Shown here one piece after another: positions 1 to 7,875 of a stretch of 15,370 nt of DNA. The stretch covers positions 1 through 15,370 of the forward strand of contig CAKUMP010000028.1 of NCBI GenBank assembly GCA_934667795.1, given 5' to 3'. The notes beneath the pieces are model-generated. The model worked only from the letters and a program-made list of their open reading frames with translations. It was not told where the DNA came from and did not search any database. This DNA comes from an uncultured Chthoniobacterales bacterium. GTDB lineage: Bacteria > Verrucomicrobiota > Verrucomicrobiia > Chthoniobacterales > CAKUMP01. The position numbers were made by a program, and so were the translations under genes. The stretch's first letter is position 1. Every line of letters begins with the position of its first letter.

Positions 1-118
1 GGATTGCCTGTTCTACTATTCCCCTCCGCGCCTCTGCGTGAGACATCCTTCCAAACCACACCCCCAACAACCCTCGCACCACCATCCTTAAAAAAATTTG
101 TGATTTTCGTGGCTCCGT
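1..118. other. Intergenic region 3' of valS, with a possible repeat fragment
   Basis: No coding region can be supported here. Positions 21-50 (core cgcctctgcgtgaga) resemble one end of the dispersed repeat found at 9169-9320 and 11415-11566, in the same orientation relative to the upstream leftward gene. It may be a third, partial copy running off the left edge. No canonical hairpin plus T-run terminator for valS is visible. Confidence 0.4.
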
Positions 119-2743
119 CTACCCCAATGCATCCTGCATCTGCCGCAATTGTTCATACCGCGCGGTGAAGGCTTCCACCCGCCCCCGATGTTCTGCCACC
201 ACTTCCTCCGGTGCATTTTTTACGAAATTTTCATTGGAAAGTTTCTTTTTCACTTTTTCGAGTTCAGCTTCGACTTTTCCGATTTCTTTCTGGATACGTT
301 CCCGTTCTGCATCGACATCCACCAGCCCCTGGAGGGGCAAATAGACTCGCCCAATCGGCGTCGCAACGCCGGGAACTCCGCGCTCGGGTTCAAAATCAGG
401 TTCGACAGAAACTTCTTCCGCCTGGCTCAGGATGGTAAAAACGGCCAGGTCCGGCAGTTCTTCTCCCATCGATTTCAAAATAAATTTCACCTTGCGGTTT
501 GACGGAATTCCGTACTCCGCACGTAAATTCCGCGCCTGACGTACGGCCGCATACACTGCGCCTACCCGTTTTGCCGCTTTGGCAGCCATTTCTGCGGACA
601 CCCCATTCGGCATCGATGCGCCCGGCCATTGCGCAAACATCAAAAAGCCTTTCCCACGCGTATCCACCTGAAACCCTAATCGCTCCCACAATTCTTCCGT
701 AATATGCGGCATGAATGGGTGCAACAAACGTAAAACCACAGACAACACCACGTCCATCACCGCCAGCGTTTCTGTCTTCCGCGCAGAATCCTCCCCGTAA
801 ATCGACGCTTTTGCGGCCTCCACATACCAGTCGCAATACTCACTCCAGAAAAATTCATACATCCGCTGGCAAATCTCATTAAATCGATATTCCTGATACG
901 CCCGCGTCACATCTTCCACGAGTTGATCCAGTTTATGGACAAGATCGATCGAAATTTCCGAAAGCTCCAGCCCTTCCAGACTCGGTGTGCTGGCACTGGC
1001 GCCCTGCATTTGACGGAATCGCGCGGCATTCCATAATTTACTTCCGAAATTCCGCCCTTCTTCAATCTGTTTTTCATCAAAACGAATATCCGCCCCCTGT
1101 GGAGCAATACGCAGCAAGCCAAACCGCAAGCCATCCGCCCCGTATTTCGCAATCAAATCCAGTGGGTCCGGCGAATTCCCCAGGCTTTTCGACATTTTTC
1201 GTCCCTGCTTGTCCCGGATCATTCCTGTAAAATAAACATCCCGAAACGGAACCTCTTCCCGGTATTCCAGCCCCGCCATAATCATCCGCGCAACCCAGAA
1301 AAATAAAATATCCCATCCGGTCACCAGAACACTTGTTGGATAAAATTTCTTTAAGGTCGCTTCATCCATGGTCGCAAACGGCCAGAGCCAGGACGAAAAC
1401 CAGGTGTCCAAAACATCCGAATCCTGCACCCAATCCTCACCCGGAGATTCCACCTGGCAGCGCATTTCTTCGCCACGGTACCACACCGGAATACGATGCC
1501 CCCACCACAACTGACGCGAAATGCACCAGTCCTGGATATTTTCCATCCAGTGGTCATAGACTTTTTCCCAACGTTCCGGGAAAAACCGAATCCGGTTCTC
1601 CTGCACCACCCGACGCGCTTCTTCCACTTTCGGATATCGCAAAAACCATTGCTCGCTCAACCGCGGCTCAATCGGCACATCCGCGCGCTCGCTGAACCCC
1701 ACATTGTTCTCATACGGCTCCTCCTTCACCAATGCCCCCAGCTCTCCCAACACCTCAGCAGCACGCTTCCGGGCGTCAAATCGATCCATCCCCGCAAATT
1801 CAGCCCCGGCTAATTCATTTAACGTTCCATCAGGGTTTAAAACATCAATTATTTCCAACTGATGCCGCTCCCCGATTTCATAGTCCGCTTTGTCATGCGC
1901 CGGAGTGACTTTCAACACACCCGTTCCAAATTCCATATCAATATGCGCATCCGCAATAATAGGAATCGCCGCCTGATTTTCCACTGGCAGCGGCCGCCGG
2001 CAATGCTTTCCAACCAAATGCTTATACCGGGGATCTTCCGGGTGCACCGCCACAGCAGTATCCCCCATGATCGTTTCCGGACGCGTGGTCGCAATTTCCA
2101 GATACGTCCCGGGCATTTCCACGACTTCATACCGCAAATGATACAAAAACCCTTTTTGCGCTTTCGGGATCACTTCTTCATCGCTCAACGCCGTCAGCGA
2201 CACCGGACACCAATTGACCATTCGCTTTCCGCGATAAATCATCCCTTTTTTATATAAATCGACAAAAACTTCCGAAACCCGCTGCGAATACCCTTCATCC
2301 ATCGTAAATCGCTCCCGCTCCCAGTCACACGAGCATCCCAGCTTTTTTAACTGACGAAAAATAATATTCCCGTGCTTCTCTTTCCACGCCCACACCCGCT
2401 CCAGAAATTTTTCCCGTCCTAAATCATGACGCGTTTTCTTTTCCTCTTTACGCAATTGCCGCTCCACGACCGTCTGGGTCGCAATCCCCGCATGATCTGA
2501 TCCCGGCAGCCACATGACTTCTTTCCCGTCCATCCGCGCACGTCGCGCTAAAATGTCCTGCAAGGTATTATTCAAAACATGCCCGATATGCAAAACCCCG
2601 GTCACATTCGGCGGCGGAATCACAATCGAATACCCCTCCCGGTCCGAATTCTCATCCCCATGAAAGCTGCCTGCAGCTTCCCAGGCTGCATACCATTTCT
2701 CTTCTACCGCCTTCGGCTCATACGCTTTCGATATGTCTGACAT
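119..2743 (-). CDS. valS: Valine--tRNA ligase (ValS)
   Basis: Class I aminoacyl-tRNA synthetase that charges tRNA-Val with valine in the cytoplasm. The 874-residue length is normal for bacterial ValS. The HIGH signature is at residues 52-55, following PPPNVTG, and the KMSKS loop is at 516-520 (context GRKMSKSLGN). Between them lies the CP1 editing domain with the ATTRPET segment, which in this family hydrolyses Val-tRNA mischarged with threonine. The C-terminal third is the anticodon-binding helical domain, and the last ~65 residues are a charged heptad-rich coiled coil typical of ValS. I chose the ATG at 2743 over an in-frame TTG 24 bases upstream because AGGAG sits 8 bases before this ATG and the product begins MSDISKAYEP. 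It is a single-copy housekeeping gene divergent from the amidase at 3042. The identification is secure. Confidence 0.98.
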   Translation of the reverse strand: MSDISKAYEPKAVEEKWYAAWEAAGSFHGDENSDREGYSIVIPPPNVTGVLHIGHVLNNTLQDILARRARMDGKEVMWLPGSDHAGIATQTVVERQLRKEEKKTRHDLGREKFLERVWAWKEKHGNIIFRQLKKLGCSCDWERERFTMDEGYSQRVSEVFVDLYKKGMIYRGKRMVNWCPVSLTALSDEEVIPKAQKGFLYHLRYEVVEMPGTYLEIATTRPETIMGDTAVAVHPEDPRYKHLVGKHCRRPLPVENQAAIPIIADAHIDMEFGTGVLKVTPAHDKADYEIGERHQLEIIDVLNPDGTLNELAGAEFAGMDRFDARKRAAEVLGELGALVKEEPYENNVGFSERADVPIEPRLSEQWFLRYPKVEEARRVVQENRIRFFPERWEKVYDHWMENIQDWCISRQLWWGHRIPVWYRGEEMRCQVESPGEDWVQDSDVLDTWFSSWLWPFATMDEATLKKFYPTSVLVTGWDILFFWVARMIMAGLEYREEVPFRDVYFTGMIRDKQGRKMSKSLGNSPDPLDLIAKYGADGLRFGLLRIAPQGADIRFDEKQIEEGRNFGSKLWNAARFRQMQGASASTPSLEGLELSEISIDLVHKLDQLVEDVTRAYQEYRFNEICQRMYEFFWSEYCDWYVEAAKASIYGEDSARKTETLAVMDVVLSVVLRLLHPFMPHITEELWERLGFQVDTRGKGFLMFAQWPGASMPNGVSAEMAAKAAKRVGAVYAAVRQARNLRAEYGIPSNRKVKFILKSMGEELPDLAVFTILSQAEEVSVEPDFEPERGVPGVATPIGRVYLPLQGLVDVDAERERIQKEIGKVEAELEKVKKKLSNENFVKNAPEEVVAEHRGRVEAFTARYEQLRQMQDALG

Positions 2744-2820
2744 GTCTGTTTCTCCTGCTCTCCTCAATTTCTACTATTCTGCCTCGTGATTCTTTTTTAA
2801 AAAAACTTTTACCCTGTATC

Positions 2821-2849
2821 TATATAAAAAAATATCTAAAAAATGCAGA
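2821..2849 (-). promoter_or_regulatory. Weak candidate promoter for valS
   Basis: On the minus strand TCTGCA (2849-2844) and TATATA (2826-2821) are separated by 17 bases. The spacing is right, but the hexamers match the sigma-70 consensus at only 3 and 4 of 6 positions. In such an AT-rich stretch this could be chance. It would give a 5' leader of about 70 bases for valS. Confidence 0.25.
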
Positions 2850-2855
2850 TTTCTT

Positions 2856-2887
2856 ACGCATCCATATATCTTTATATCTCGATGCGT
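2856..2887. promoter_or_regulatory. Dyad with 7-bp arms (acgcatc / gatgcgt) between divergent genes
   Basis: Perfect arms ACGCATC (2856-2862) and GATGCGT (2881-2887) flank an 18-base AT-rich centre that itself contains alternating atatat/tatat. It sits between the candidate leftward and rightward promoters. It could be an operator or, if transcribed, a weak hairpin. There is no direct evidence of function. Confidence 0.35.
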
Positions 2888-2906
2888 GTGCTTTATCTCG
2901 TTTTTT

Positions 2907-2936
2907 CCGACAAGGCTCTGTGAAACGGGTTATAAT
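2907..2936 (+). promoter_or_regulatory. Candidate promoter for the amidase gene
   Basis: A perfect TATAAT (2931-2936) is preceded by CCGACA (2907-2912; 4 of 6 matches to TTGACA) with an 18-base spacer. Transcription would begin near 2943, leaving a leader of about 100 bases before the ATG at 3042. Confidence 0.5.
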
Positions 2937-3041
2937 CTTCATGAAATTCTCTCCAAGCAAGGCAATTTCTTTTCCTTTATGTAATTTTTGTTACAGAATC
3001 CCCCTTGCCACCATCTCGATTTCACGCAATATTACCCGTCC

Positions 3042-4064
3042 ATGGCACGCTATACCGCCATTTTGATCCTGATTGTTTGCGGCTTCTTCCAGGAAGCCCA
3101 CGCTCAATGGACGATTCGCAAGGTCGGTAAACAGGAATATGTGACACTCGACAATGTCCAGCAGTTTTACCGTTTCCCGCATCGAAAAATTTCCAACAAA
3201 TCGATTATCCTTCACGGCCAGCAGGGCTCGATTCAGGCAACCATTGGTTCCAAGGAACTGCTTATTAATGGGATCAAATTTATTCTGGCGTATCCTGTGG
3301 TCGAATCCTCCGGCGAGGTTTTGATTTCCCGCATGGATCTTTCCAAACTGATCGAACCGATTCTCCGCCCGGGGCATATTAAGGGCGCTGCCGATTTTAA
3401 CACGATTATTCTCGACCCCGGACATGGGGGGCACGACAAGGGAGCGGTCGGTCCGTGGGGGAATGAAAAAGATTTCAACCTGGATGTCGCGCGCCGCGCC
3501 CGCAATATCTTAACCGCCCAGGGGTATGAGGTGAAATTTACTCGCTCCACCGATGTGTTCATCCCGCTTCACGATCGTGCGAATTTTGCGAACCGTCACA
3601 AAAATGCCATTTTTATCAGTATCCATTTCAATGCTTCCAATAATCGAAATGCAACCGGAATCGAAACGTTTACGCTTGCCCCACGGGGGGTTCCATCCAC
3701 TGCCCAGGACGGTCCGCGCGTTTCGGACTTCGTTCAATGCAAAGGAAATGCACGCGATCAGGAAAATATGGCACTCGCAACCGCGATGCATTCTTCCATG
3801 CTCAAACACCTTCAGCTTTTTGACCGCGGAGTAAAACGCGCCCGTTTTGTGGTCATTCGGGAAATTACCATTCCGGGAGTTCTGCTCGAAGGCGGGTTCG
3901 TTTCCCATCCCAAAGATTCTCACAAAATCGCATCTTCTCAGTTCCGTCAACAATTCGCGCTCGCCATCGCGGACGCGGTCCGCAAATATAAAATTTCCAC
4001 CACCTCTCCCCAACCCACCCCCTACCTCCAAAAAGCAGAAGCCTCCGCCACCATCCGCCCGTAA
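3042..4064 (+). CDS. Secreted N-acetylmuramoyl-L-alanine amidase (Amidase_3)
   Basis: Predicted zinc amidase that cuts the bond between N-acetylmuramic acid and L-alanine of peptidoglycan, acting outside the cytoplasmic membrane. The 340-residue product begins with a Sec signal peptide (MARYTAILILIVCGFFQEAHA, cleavage about residue 21). Residues ~23-115 form a beta-rich N-terminal domain resembling the copper-amine-oxidase-N/AMIN-like stalks seen on such enzymes. The catalytic domain starts at DPGHGG (125-130). Zinc ligands are H128, E142 (GNEKDFN) and H195 (SIHFNA), and the catalytic glutamate is E283 (LLEGGFVSHP), so it should be active. The tail after ~320 is Pro/Thr/Ala-rich. I preferred this ATG to an in-frame TTG at 2988 because it starts directly on the signal peptide; no clear Shine-Dalgarno precedes it. 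Its likely job is septum cleavage or wall remodelling. Which Ami paralogue it matches cannot be told. Confidence 0.93.
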   Translation: MARYTAILILIVCGFFQEAHAQWTIRKVGKQEYVTLDNVQQFYRFPHRKISNKSIILHGQQGSIQATIGSKELLINGIKFILAYPVVESSGEVLISRMDLSKLIEPILRPGHIKGAADFNTIILDPGHGGHDKGAVGPWGNEKDFNLDVARRARNILTAQGYEVKFTRSTDVFIPLHDRANFANRHKNAIFISIHFNASNNRNATGIETFTLAPRGVPSTAQDGPRVSDFVQCKGNARDQENMALATAMHSSMLKHLQLFDRGVKRARFVVIREITIPGVLLEGGFVSHPKDSHKIASSQFRQQFALAIADAVRKYKISTTSPQPTPYLQKAEASATIRP

Positions 4065-4146
4065 TGCCAGAGAACGCCGGGGCGGTGACGTGTCCTCTCC
4101 GTTAGTCACATCTAAAAAATAGAACAAAATTTTTCTACCCCACGGT

Positions 4147-4304
4147 TGTTTACGGCTCTGTCCCTAACAGAACGTTCGAAGGGGTCTGTCCCTAACGGAA
4201 CGTCCAGAGTCGCAAAGTGCTTTTATAGACCGCGAAAAACGCGGAATTTTAAGGATAAAAATCCTTCCGCGATTTTCCGCGACTTCAACGGCTAATCCAG
4301 AAAT
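4147..4304. repeat. Dispersed intergenic repeat R2, long copy
   Basis: It opens with tgtttacggctctgtcccta and ends with cggctaatccagaa, and both blocks recur in the same order and orientation at 11170-11280. This copy has two tandem modules, ctgtccctaacagaacgt (4158-4175) and ctgtccctaacggaacgt (4186-4203). The other copy has one, so this one is expanded. The right half is the palindrome at 4231-4281. It is probably a non-autonomous miniature or REP-like element, since no transposase is nearby. Confidence 0.65.
4231..4281. repeat. Long imperfect palindrome in repeat R2
   Basis: Perfect inner arms CGCGGAA (4240-4246) and TTCCGCG (4265-4271) sit inside longer imperfect arms (4231-4246 and 4265-4281). 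The centre contains a smaller ggat/atcc dyad. It could fold as a cruciform or as a strong RNA hairpin between the amidase gene and the next operon. No T-run follows, so it is not a textbook terminator. Confidence 0.6.
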
Positions 4305-4408
4305 TCTTCTCCTTTTCAAACAAATGCTTAATTTAAAATGAAAGATGTGGGTAACGGGCAGGACACGCGCGTTCACCACACTCCTAAATTTTTTAGTGAC
4401 ATCCGAGA

Positions 4409-4420
4409 TAACACGTGTTA
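4409..4420. promoter_or_regulatory. Palindrome TAACACGTGTTA, candidate operator
   Basis: A perfect 12-bp palindrome ending 14 bases before the ATG at 4435. Its 10-bp core AACACGTGTT recurs at 11083-11092, just downstream of the promoter for the PEP-CTERM pair. The central C|G symmetry resembles LacI-family operators, but that assignment is inference. At this position a bound repressor would block the start of the lyase operon. Confidence 0.5.
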
Positions 4421-4434
4421 TGTTAGAAGAAATC

Positions 4435-5265
4435 ATGTCTGCGAGAACCCTTCATTCATCCAATTCATTGAGCGAGACAAGCAAGGCGAGGCGGCGTTTT
4501 TTGTCTGGTGGTTTTACCTTGATGGAAATTCTAATTGTCTTTGCGATTGTGGCGATTTTGATTGCCTTATTATTTCCGACCTTGAGTAATGCGCGGACGA
4601 GTGCGCACGCGGCGCAATGTCAAAGTAATCTTCGCGCATTAGCCTCAGCGGGGTTAAGTTACGCAGCGGACAAGAATGGGTATTTACCGGATCGTACGCG
4701 ATGGAAGCAATTTACCGAGACACCGTACAGTATCATTCCATACGCTGGACAAGAGTTTCTGGACAGCAATGCAGCGAACAAATTAAAAAACACGTTTCTG
4801 ACCTGCCCTGCGACACAATCTTCGCCATGGGGAACCACCGAAGCGGGACATCGAACCTATTCCATCAACCAATATGCGACAGGATCCGATACTAGTTCTG
4901 GAAGTGGCAGTACCAGCTGGATTTCTCATGTCGAAAACCGTGATGCTCCCGTGCGGCTTCTTAATGTGGAATCACCGGCCAGCATGGCATTTTTTATGGA
5001 TGGAACAGCATTGCAGGACACCAGTGGGTACCGGTACTCTGTGTATACGGCGCCGGATCGCCTGGAACGAATTTCTGAAGACACCGCGTCCTGGCGAACC
5101 GTCTATTCGCATAATGACACCATTTATGTTGCCTTTCTGGATGGGCATGTTGCGCAGCTTACCTATGAAGAAGCCAAAGAAAAGCTTATCGGTCCAACCA
5201 ATCCTTCTGCAAGCCAAGCCCACCTTAGTCCCCGTACCCGTCCGTTCTGGGGAGCTAAAAAATAA
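4435..5265 (+). CDS. Type II pseudopilin-like protein, H-X9-DG class
   Basis: The 276-residue product has a basic leader (KARRR at 17-21) and a prepilin peptidase site GG|FTLMEI. Cleavage after G26 leaves F1 and E5 of the mature protein, followed by a hydrophobic helix (~27-48). The segment CQSNLRALASAGLSYAADKNG and the motif H226-x9-D236-G237 place it in the abundant PVC group of pseudopilin-like proteins with the processing-associated H-X9-DG domain. The expected location is membrane-anchored with a periplasmic globular domain, or assembled in a pseudopilus; the family's precise role is not established. I chose this ATG because AGAAG lies just upstream; earlier in-frame ATGs at 4420 and 4345 overlap or precede the dyad. 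It is only 6 bases ahead of the lyase-like gene, so the two are probably co-transcribed. Confidence 0.85.
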   Translation: MSARTLHSSNSLSETSKARRRFLSGGFTLMEILIVFAIVAILIALLFPTLSNARTSAHAAQCQSNLRALASAGLSYAADKNGYLPDRTRWKQFTETPYSIIPYAGQEFLDSNAANKLKNTFLTCPATQSSPWGTTEAGHRTYSINQYATGSDTSSGSGSTSWISHVENRDAPVRLLNVESPASMAFFMDGTALQDTSGYRYSVYTAPDRLERISEDTASWRTVYSHNDTIYVAFLDGHVAQLTYEEAKEKLIGPTNPSASQAHLSPRTRPFWGAKK

Positions 5266-5271
5266 TTTTAT

Positions 5272-7854
5272 ATGAAAATATTTCCTCTTTCTGTTTTTTC
5301 CTGCGTCCTGCTGTTTTGCAGCACATACTTTACTGCCTCATCCTACACGCAAGCGAAGGACATTCCTCTTCGTCCAGCCAAGGAGGCATTTTTAACGTCA
5401 TTCCCTCGTCCTTTTTACCAGGCACTTCCGCAAGCGAAAGGGAGTTTACGTTTAAAAGAAAACGAATCGCTCGCACTTCCACAATTTCATTTTCCACATC
5501 GCATCCAACCGTTGACCTATTGGCCTGATGGCAGCATCCGTCTGATTGCGATCGAAGGGTTTCTACCGGTCCAGACTCCGCCCCCCACGCAAGCCGTCCG
5601 GTTTTCCATTGTTCCTTCCCCGGACAAATCCCAAAACGTTTCGGAAAAAACTTCTGATTCTGCACCGGTCGCATCCAGTGTCACTCTCTCTGAGGATAAA
5701 TCTGCATTTATTCTGAAAAGCGGGACTGCCTTTGCGTCCACCTGGAAGCCAACGGCGTCCATGATTCCGATTAAAAAGCCTCGTCCCGCGCTCTCGGGAG
5801 ACGTCGAATACCTGCAGGAAGAAGGGCAATACGCATGGGCTGCCGACGCTGAAATGATCGGTGCGTCCACTGAAGAAATTATTCCACTCGAATTTCTTAT
5901 CCGTTCCTGCCGGGAAGTCGAATCAAACCCACTCTTTGCCACCATTCAGGTTCGGGGAGAAAATAAATCTTCCACACCTGCGCTCAAAGTCGAATTTCAG
6001 GTCACACTTCAGGTGTATCACGATTACGACTTCATCCGTGGAGAAATTACCTGGAAGTTCCTGCACGACATCGAAAAATATGCGGTTGCATCGGCAAGCT
6101 GGAGCGTGGACACCACCACTTCCTTTGAACAGTGGTCTTCTTCCCAGGACCAGTTTGGCGATTTCTCCACACCCGTCACCATCGCCTCTGAAGCAAATGG
6201 TACCATTTCTGTCACTCAAAACGATTCCTTGATTTCGAAATTCGCCTCCCCAGCTCAAGCACCTGCCTACAATGGTTTACTCGCACATTCCGAGCAGGAT
6301 ACCTGGATGCTTTCCATCCCCCATTTGACACGATTTGGTCCCAACCACCTCCGCATTCATGATTCTTCCTTCGAAATTGCTTCCTGGAGTCCACTTCACA
6401 GCCGCTTTCTCGACCTCAGACCCACCGGACAAGCCGACGAATTTGGCGTTCGTACGGCACAAAATGAGACCGTTCTGGAATCCAATGGACACGGCATGGC
6501 GCACACGCTTCCGATCTTTCTTGCACGCGCGGACAATAAAGAGCCTGCACGCGCGCTGTTGAACTACACGCAAAACCAGCACCACATCTGGCTCCCAAGC
6601 GCGGAAGACCTGGATGCGACACAAGCGCTCAACCCGTTTAATCTGCAATTTGCAAACGAACATCCGGATGCTTTTCGCGCATTGGAAACAAACATGCTTT
6701 TTCTTGTCCGTTCCCGCGATTACTGGAAATGGTATGGGCTGGCAAATTTTGGCGATTTTCGCACCAATTTTGCGGTCGGACGCAATGAAGACCGCGGGCT
6801 TTTCCCCCTGCGCTGGGCACTCAATGGCCGGTATGGGTGGCGAAATGGCAGTGGATCGATCACGTCCTCTCTCATCTCGGCCGGGCTGCAACTCAATTCC
6901 CGCGAAATTGCCATGGCCGGTCTCCAGCATGGGTTCCACATTGCATCTGTCGATATCCAGCATGGTTCCTTTTACAAACCCTACCGCGGATCCCAGGGAG
7001 GAATGCATCGCCGCAATCGTGACCACTGGAGTGGCAGCGTCCAAATGCAGTACTCTCCCACCATCGGTATCTATATGACCCAATGGCTCACCGGTTCTCC
7101 ATGGGTGCAGCATGCGCTCAAGGGGCTGCGTGATTTCGCCACCAATGACACCGGTGCATCTTCCGCCTTCAAATCCCAGGCATGGATTCTTCATTACATG
7201 GAAACGATGAACCCTCAGCATTTAGCCACCGCTAAAGAGTTTCTTCAACAAGCCGCTCAGTGGTGGCATGATCGAACAAAGGAAGGTGACAATGCCAGCA
7301 TCACCCCTGAAAACCCGCTCCATTCTCTTTATCTAAGCAATTTTCGCCGCGTCAGTGATGGACTGAACACGATTATCTTTTTCCACCAGGCAACAAATGA
7401 CCCCGCTTATCTCGACATTTTGCTTCAATCGACTTTAGTCAACACTTTAAACGATAAAGCCATCGGCGCGGAAGCCTCCGGCTTCGTGGTCGGCTATCTG
7501 CTTGCCAATGGGGTTCCCGTCAGTGCGTTTCCTGCGGATCAACTCCAGCAGTTAAAAGAAAAAATTTCTTCTCAGCAGTACCCGACACTCGCTGATCCGA
7601 AACCGCTTTCCTATCAGGAATTAGTCCACATTATCACCACACAGCTTCCGCCGGTAAGAAGCCCGCAATACCGGGAATCCAATGCGATTTCCAAATTTGC
7701 CGACTACCTCTGGCTCACACAGGAATGGCTGACCATTTCTTCTGAGGAAACGACTTCTCCTTCGGATACTTCCGCCTCCAGAGCCCAGAACAACCAGCCC
7801 TCCGACCTCCCAGCCACACCCGCTCAGGACCCAACCAATTCCAACCATCATTAA
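5272..7854 (+). CDS. Secreted PcRGLX/YetA-like (exo-rhamnogalacturonan lyase family) protein
   Basis: An 860-residue protein with an N-terminal Sec signal peptide (hydrophobic core SVFSCVLLFC; no convincing lipobox). The architecture fits the three-part PcRGLX/YetA plan: an N-terminal beta domain to ~220 (note the conserved-looking WPDGSIR), a central beta-sandwich (~230-470) with the segment YHDYDFIRGE, and a C-terminal alpha/alpha toroid (~480-810). Recognisable signatures are YWKWYGLANFGDF starting at Y484 and HRRNRDHWSG at 579-588. The related fungal enzyme PcRGLX is an exo-rhamnogalacturonan lyase (PL26). The substrate here is unproven and could be another acidic polysaccharide. The last ~40 residues are Ser/Thr/Pro-rich. 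The gene lies 6 bases after the pseudopilin-like gene and 21 bases before the M14 peptidase gene, suggesting one operon. I am fairly sure of the fold family and unsure of the activity. Confidence 0.72.
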   Translation: MKIFPLSVFSCVLLFCSTYFTASSYTQAKDIPLRPAKEAFLTSFPRPFYQALPQAKGSLRLKENESLALPQFHFPHRIQPLTYWPDGSIRLIAIEGFLPVQTPPPTQAVRFSIVPSPDKSQNVSEKTSDSAPVASSVTLSEDKSAFILKSGTAFASTWKPTASMIPIKKPRPALSGDVEYLQEEGQYAWAADAEMIGASTEEIIPLEFLIRSCREVESNPLFATIQVRGENKSSTPALKVEFQVTLQVYHDYDFIRGEITWKFLHDIEKYAVASASWSVDTTTSFEQWSSSQDQFGDFSTPVTIASEANGTISVTQNDSLISKFASPAQAPAYNGLLAHSEQDTWMLSIPHLTRFGPNHLRIHDSSFEIASWSPLHSRFLDLRPTGQADEFGVRTAQNETVLESNGHGMAHTLPIFLARADNKEPARALLNYTQNQHHIWLPSAEDLDATQALNPFNLQFANEHPDAFRALETNMLFLVRSRDYWKWYGLANFGDFRTNFAVGRNEDRGLFPLRWALNGRYGWRNGSGSITSSLISAGLQLNSREIAMAGLQHGFHIASVDIQHGSFYKPYRGSQGGMHRRNRDHWSGSVQMQYSPTIGIYMTQWLTGSPWVQHALKGLRDFATNDTGASSAFKSQAWILHYMETMNPQHLATAKEFLQQAAQWWHDRTKEGDNASITPENPLHSLYLSNFRRVSDGLNTIIFFHQATNDPAYLDILLQSTLVNTLNDKAIGAEASGFVVGYLLANGVPVSAFPADQLQQLKEKISSQQYPTLADPKPLSYQELVHIITTQLPPVRSPQYRESNAISKFADYLWLTQEWLTISSEETTSPSDTSASRAQNNQPSDLPATPAQDPTNSNHH

Positions 7855-7875
7855 CTTTTACCCTTTTTATTTCTC

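Larger units (their letters stand above)
2744..3041. other. AT-rich divergent intergenic region between valS and the amidase
   Basis: About 300 bases separate the two divergent start codons. The region is much richer in A/T than its flanks and contains runs such as ttttttaaaaaa (2793-2804). It holds a candidate rightward promoter (2907-2936), a weaker leftward one (2821-2849) and a dyad (2856-2887), each listed separately. I see no structured RNA gene here. Confidence 0.7.
4065..4434. other. Intergenic region with a repeat, a large palindrome and a dyad
   Basis: This 370-base stretch between two rightward genes holds a composite repeat (4147-4304), which includes a long palindrome (4231-4281), and the TAACACGTGTTA dyad (4409-4420). 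No gene or classical terminator is visible. The frame of the next gene is open back to 4345, but that segment lacks pseudopilin-like character and overlaps the dyad, so I treat it as non-coding. Confidence 0.6.

Noticed and set aside
2941..3066. A 41-codon upstream frame (starting MKFSPSK) overlapping the amidase start
   Set aside because: It starts at the predicted transcription start, has no ribosome-binding site and no sequence character of a regulatory leader peptide such as a run of one amino acid.
4345..4434. N-terminal extension of the first pseudopilin-like protein from the ATG at 4345
   Set aside because: It would place ~56 residues before the cleavage site, far longer than usual leaders, and would make the AACACGTGTT dyad coding sequence; the ATG at 4435 has a better upstream AGAAG.
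6277..7221. A 314-codon open frame on the minus strand inside the lyase-like gene
   Set aside because: It lies wholly antisense to a well-supported secreted protein, its translation shows no domain or low-complexity-free core, and the plus-strand frame has a signal peptide and family motifs.
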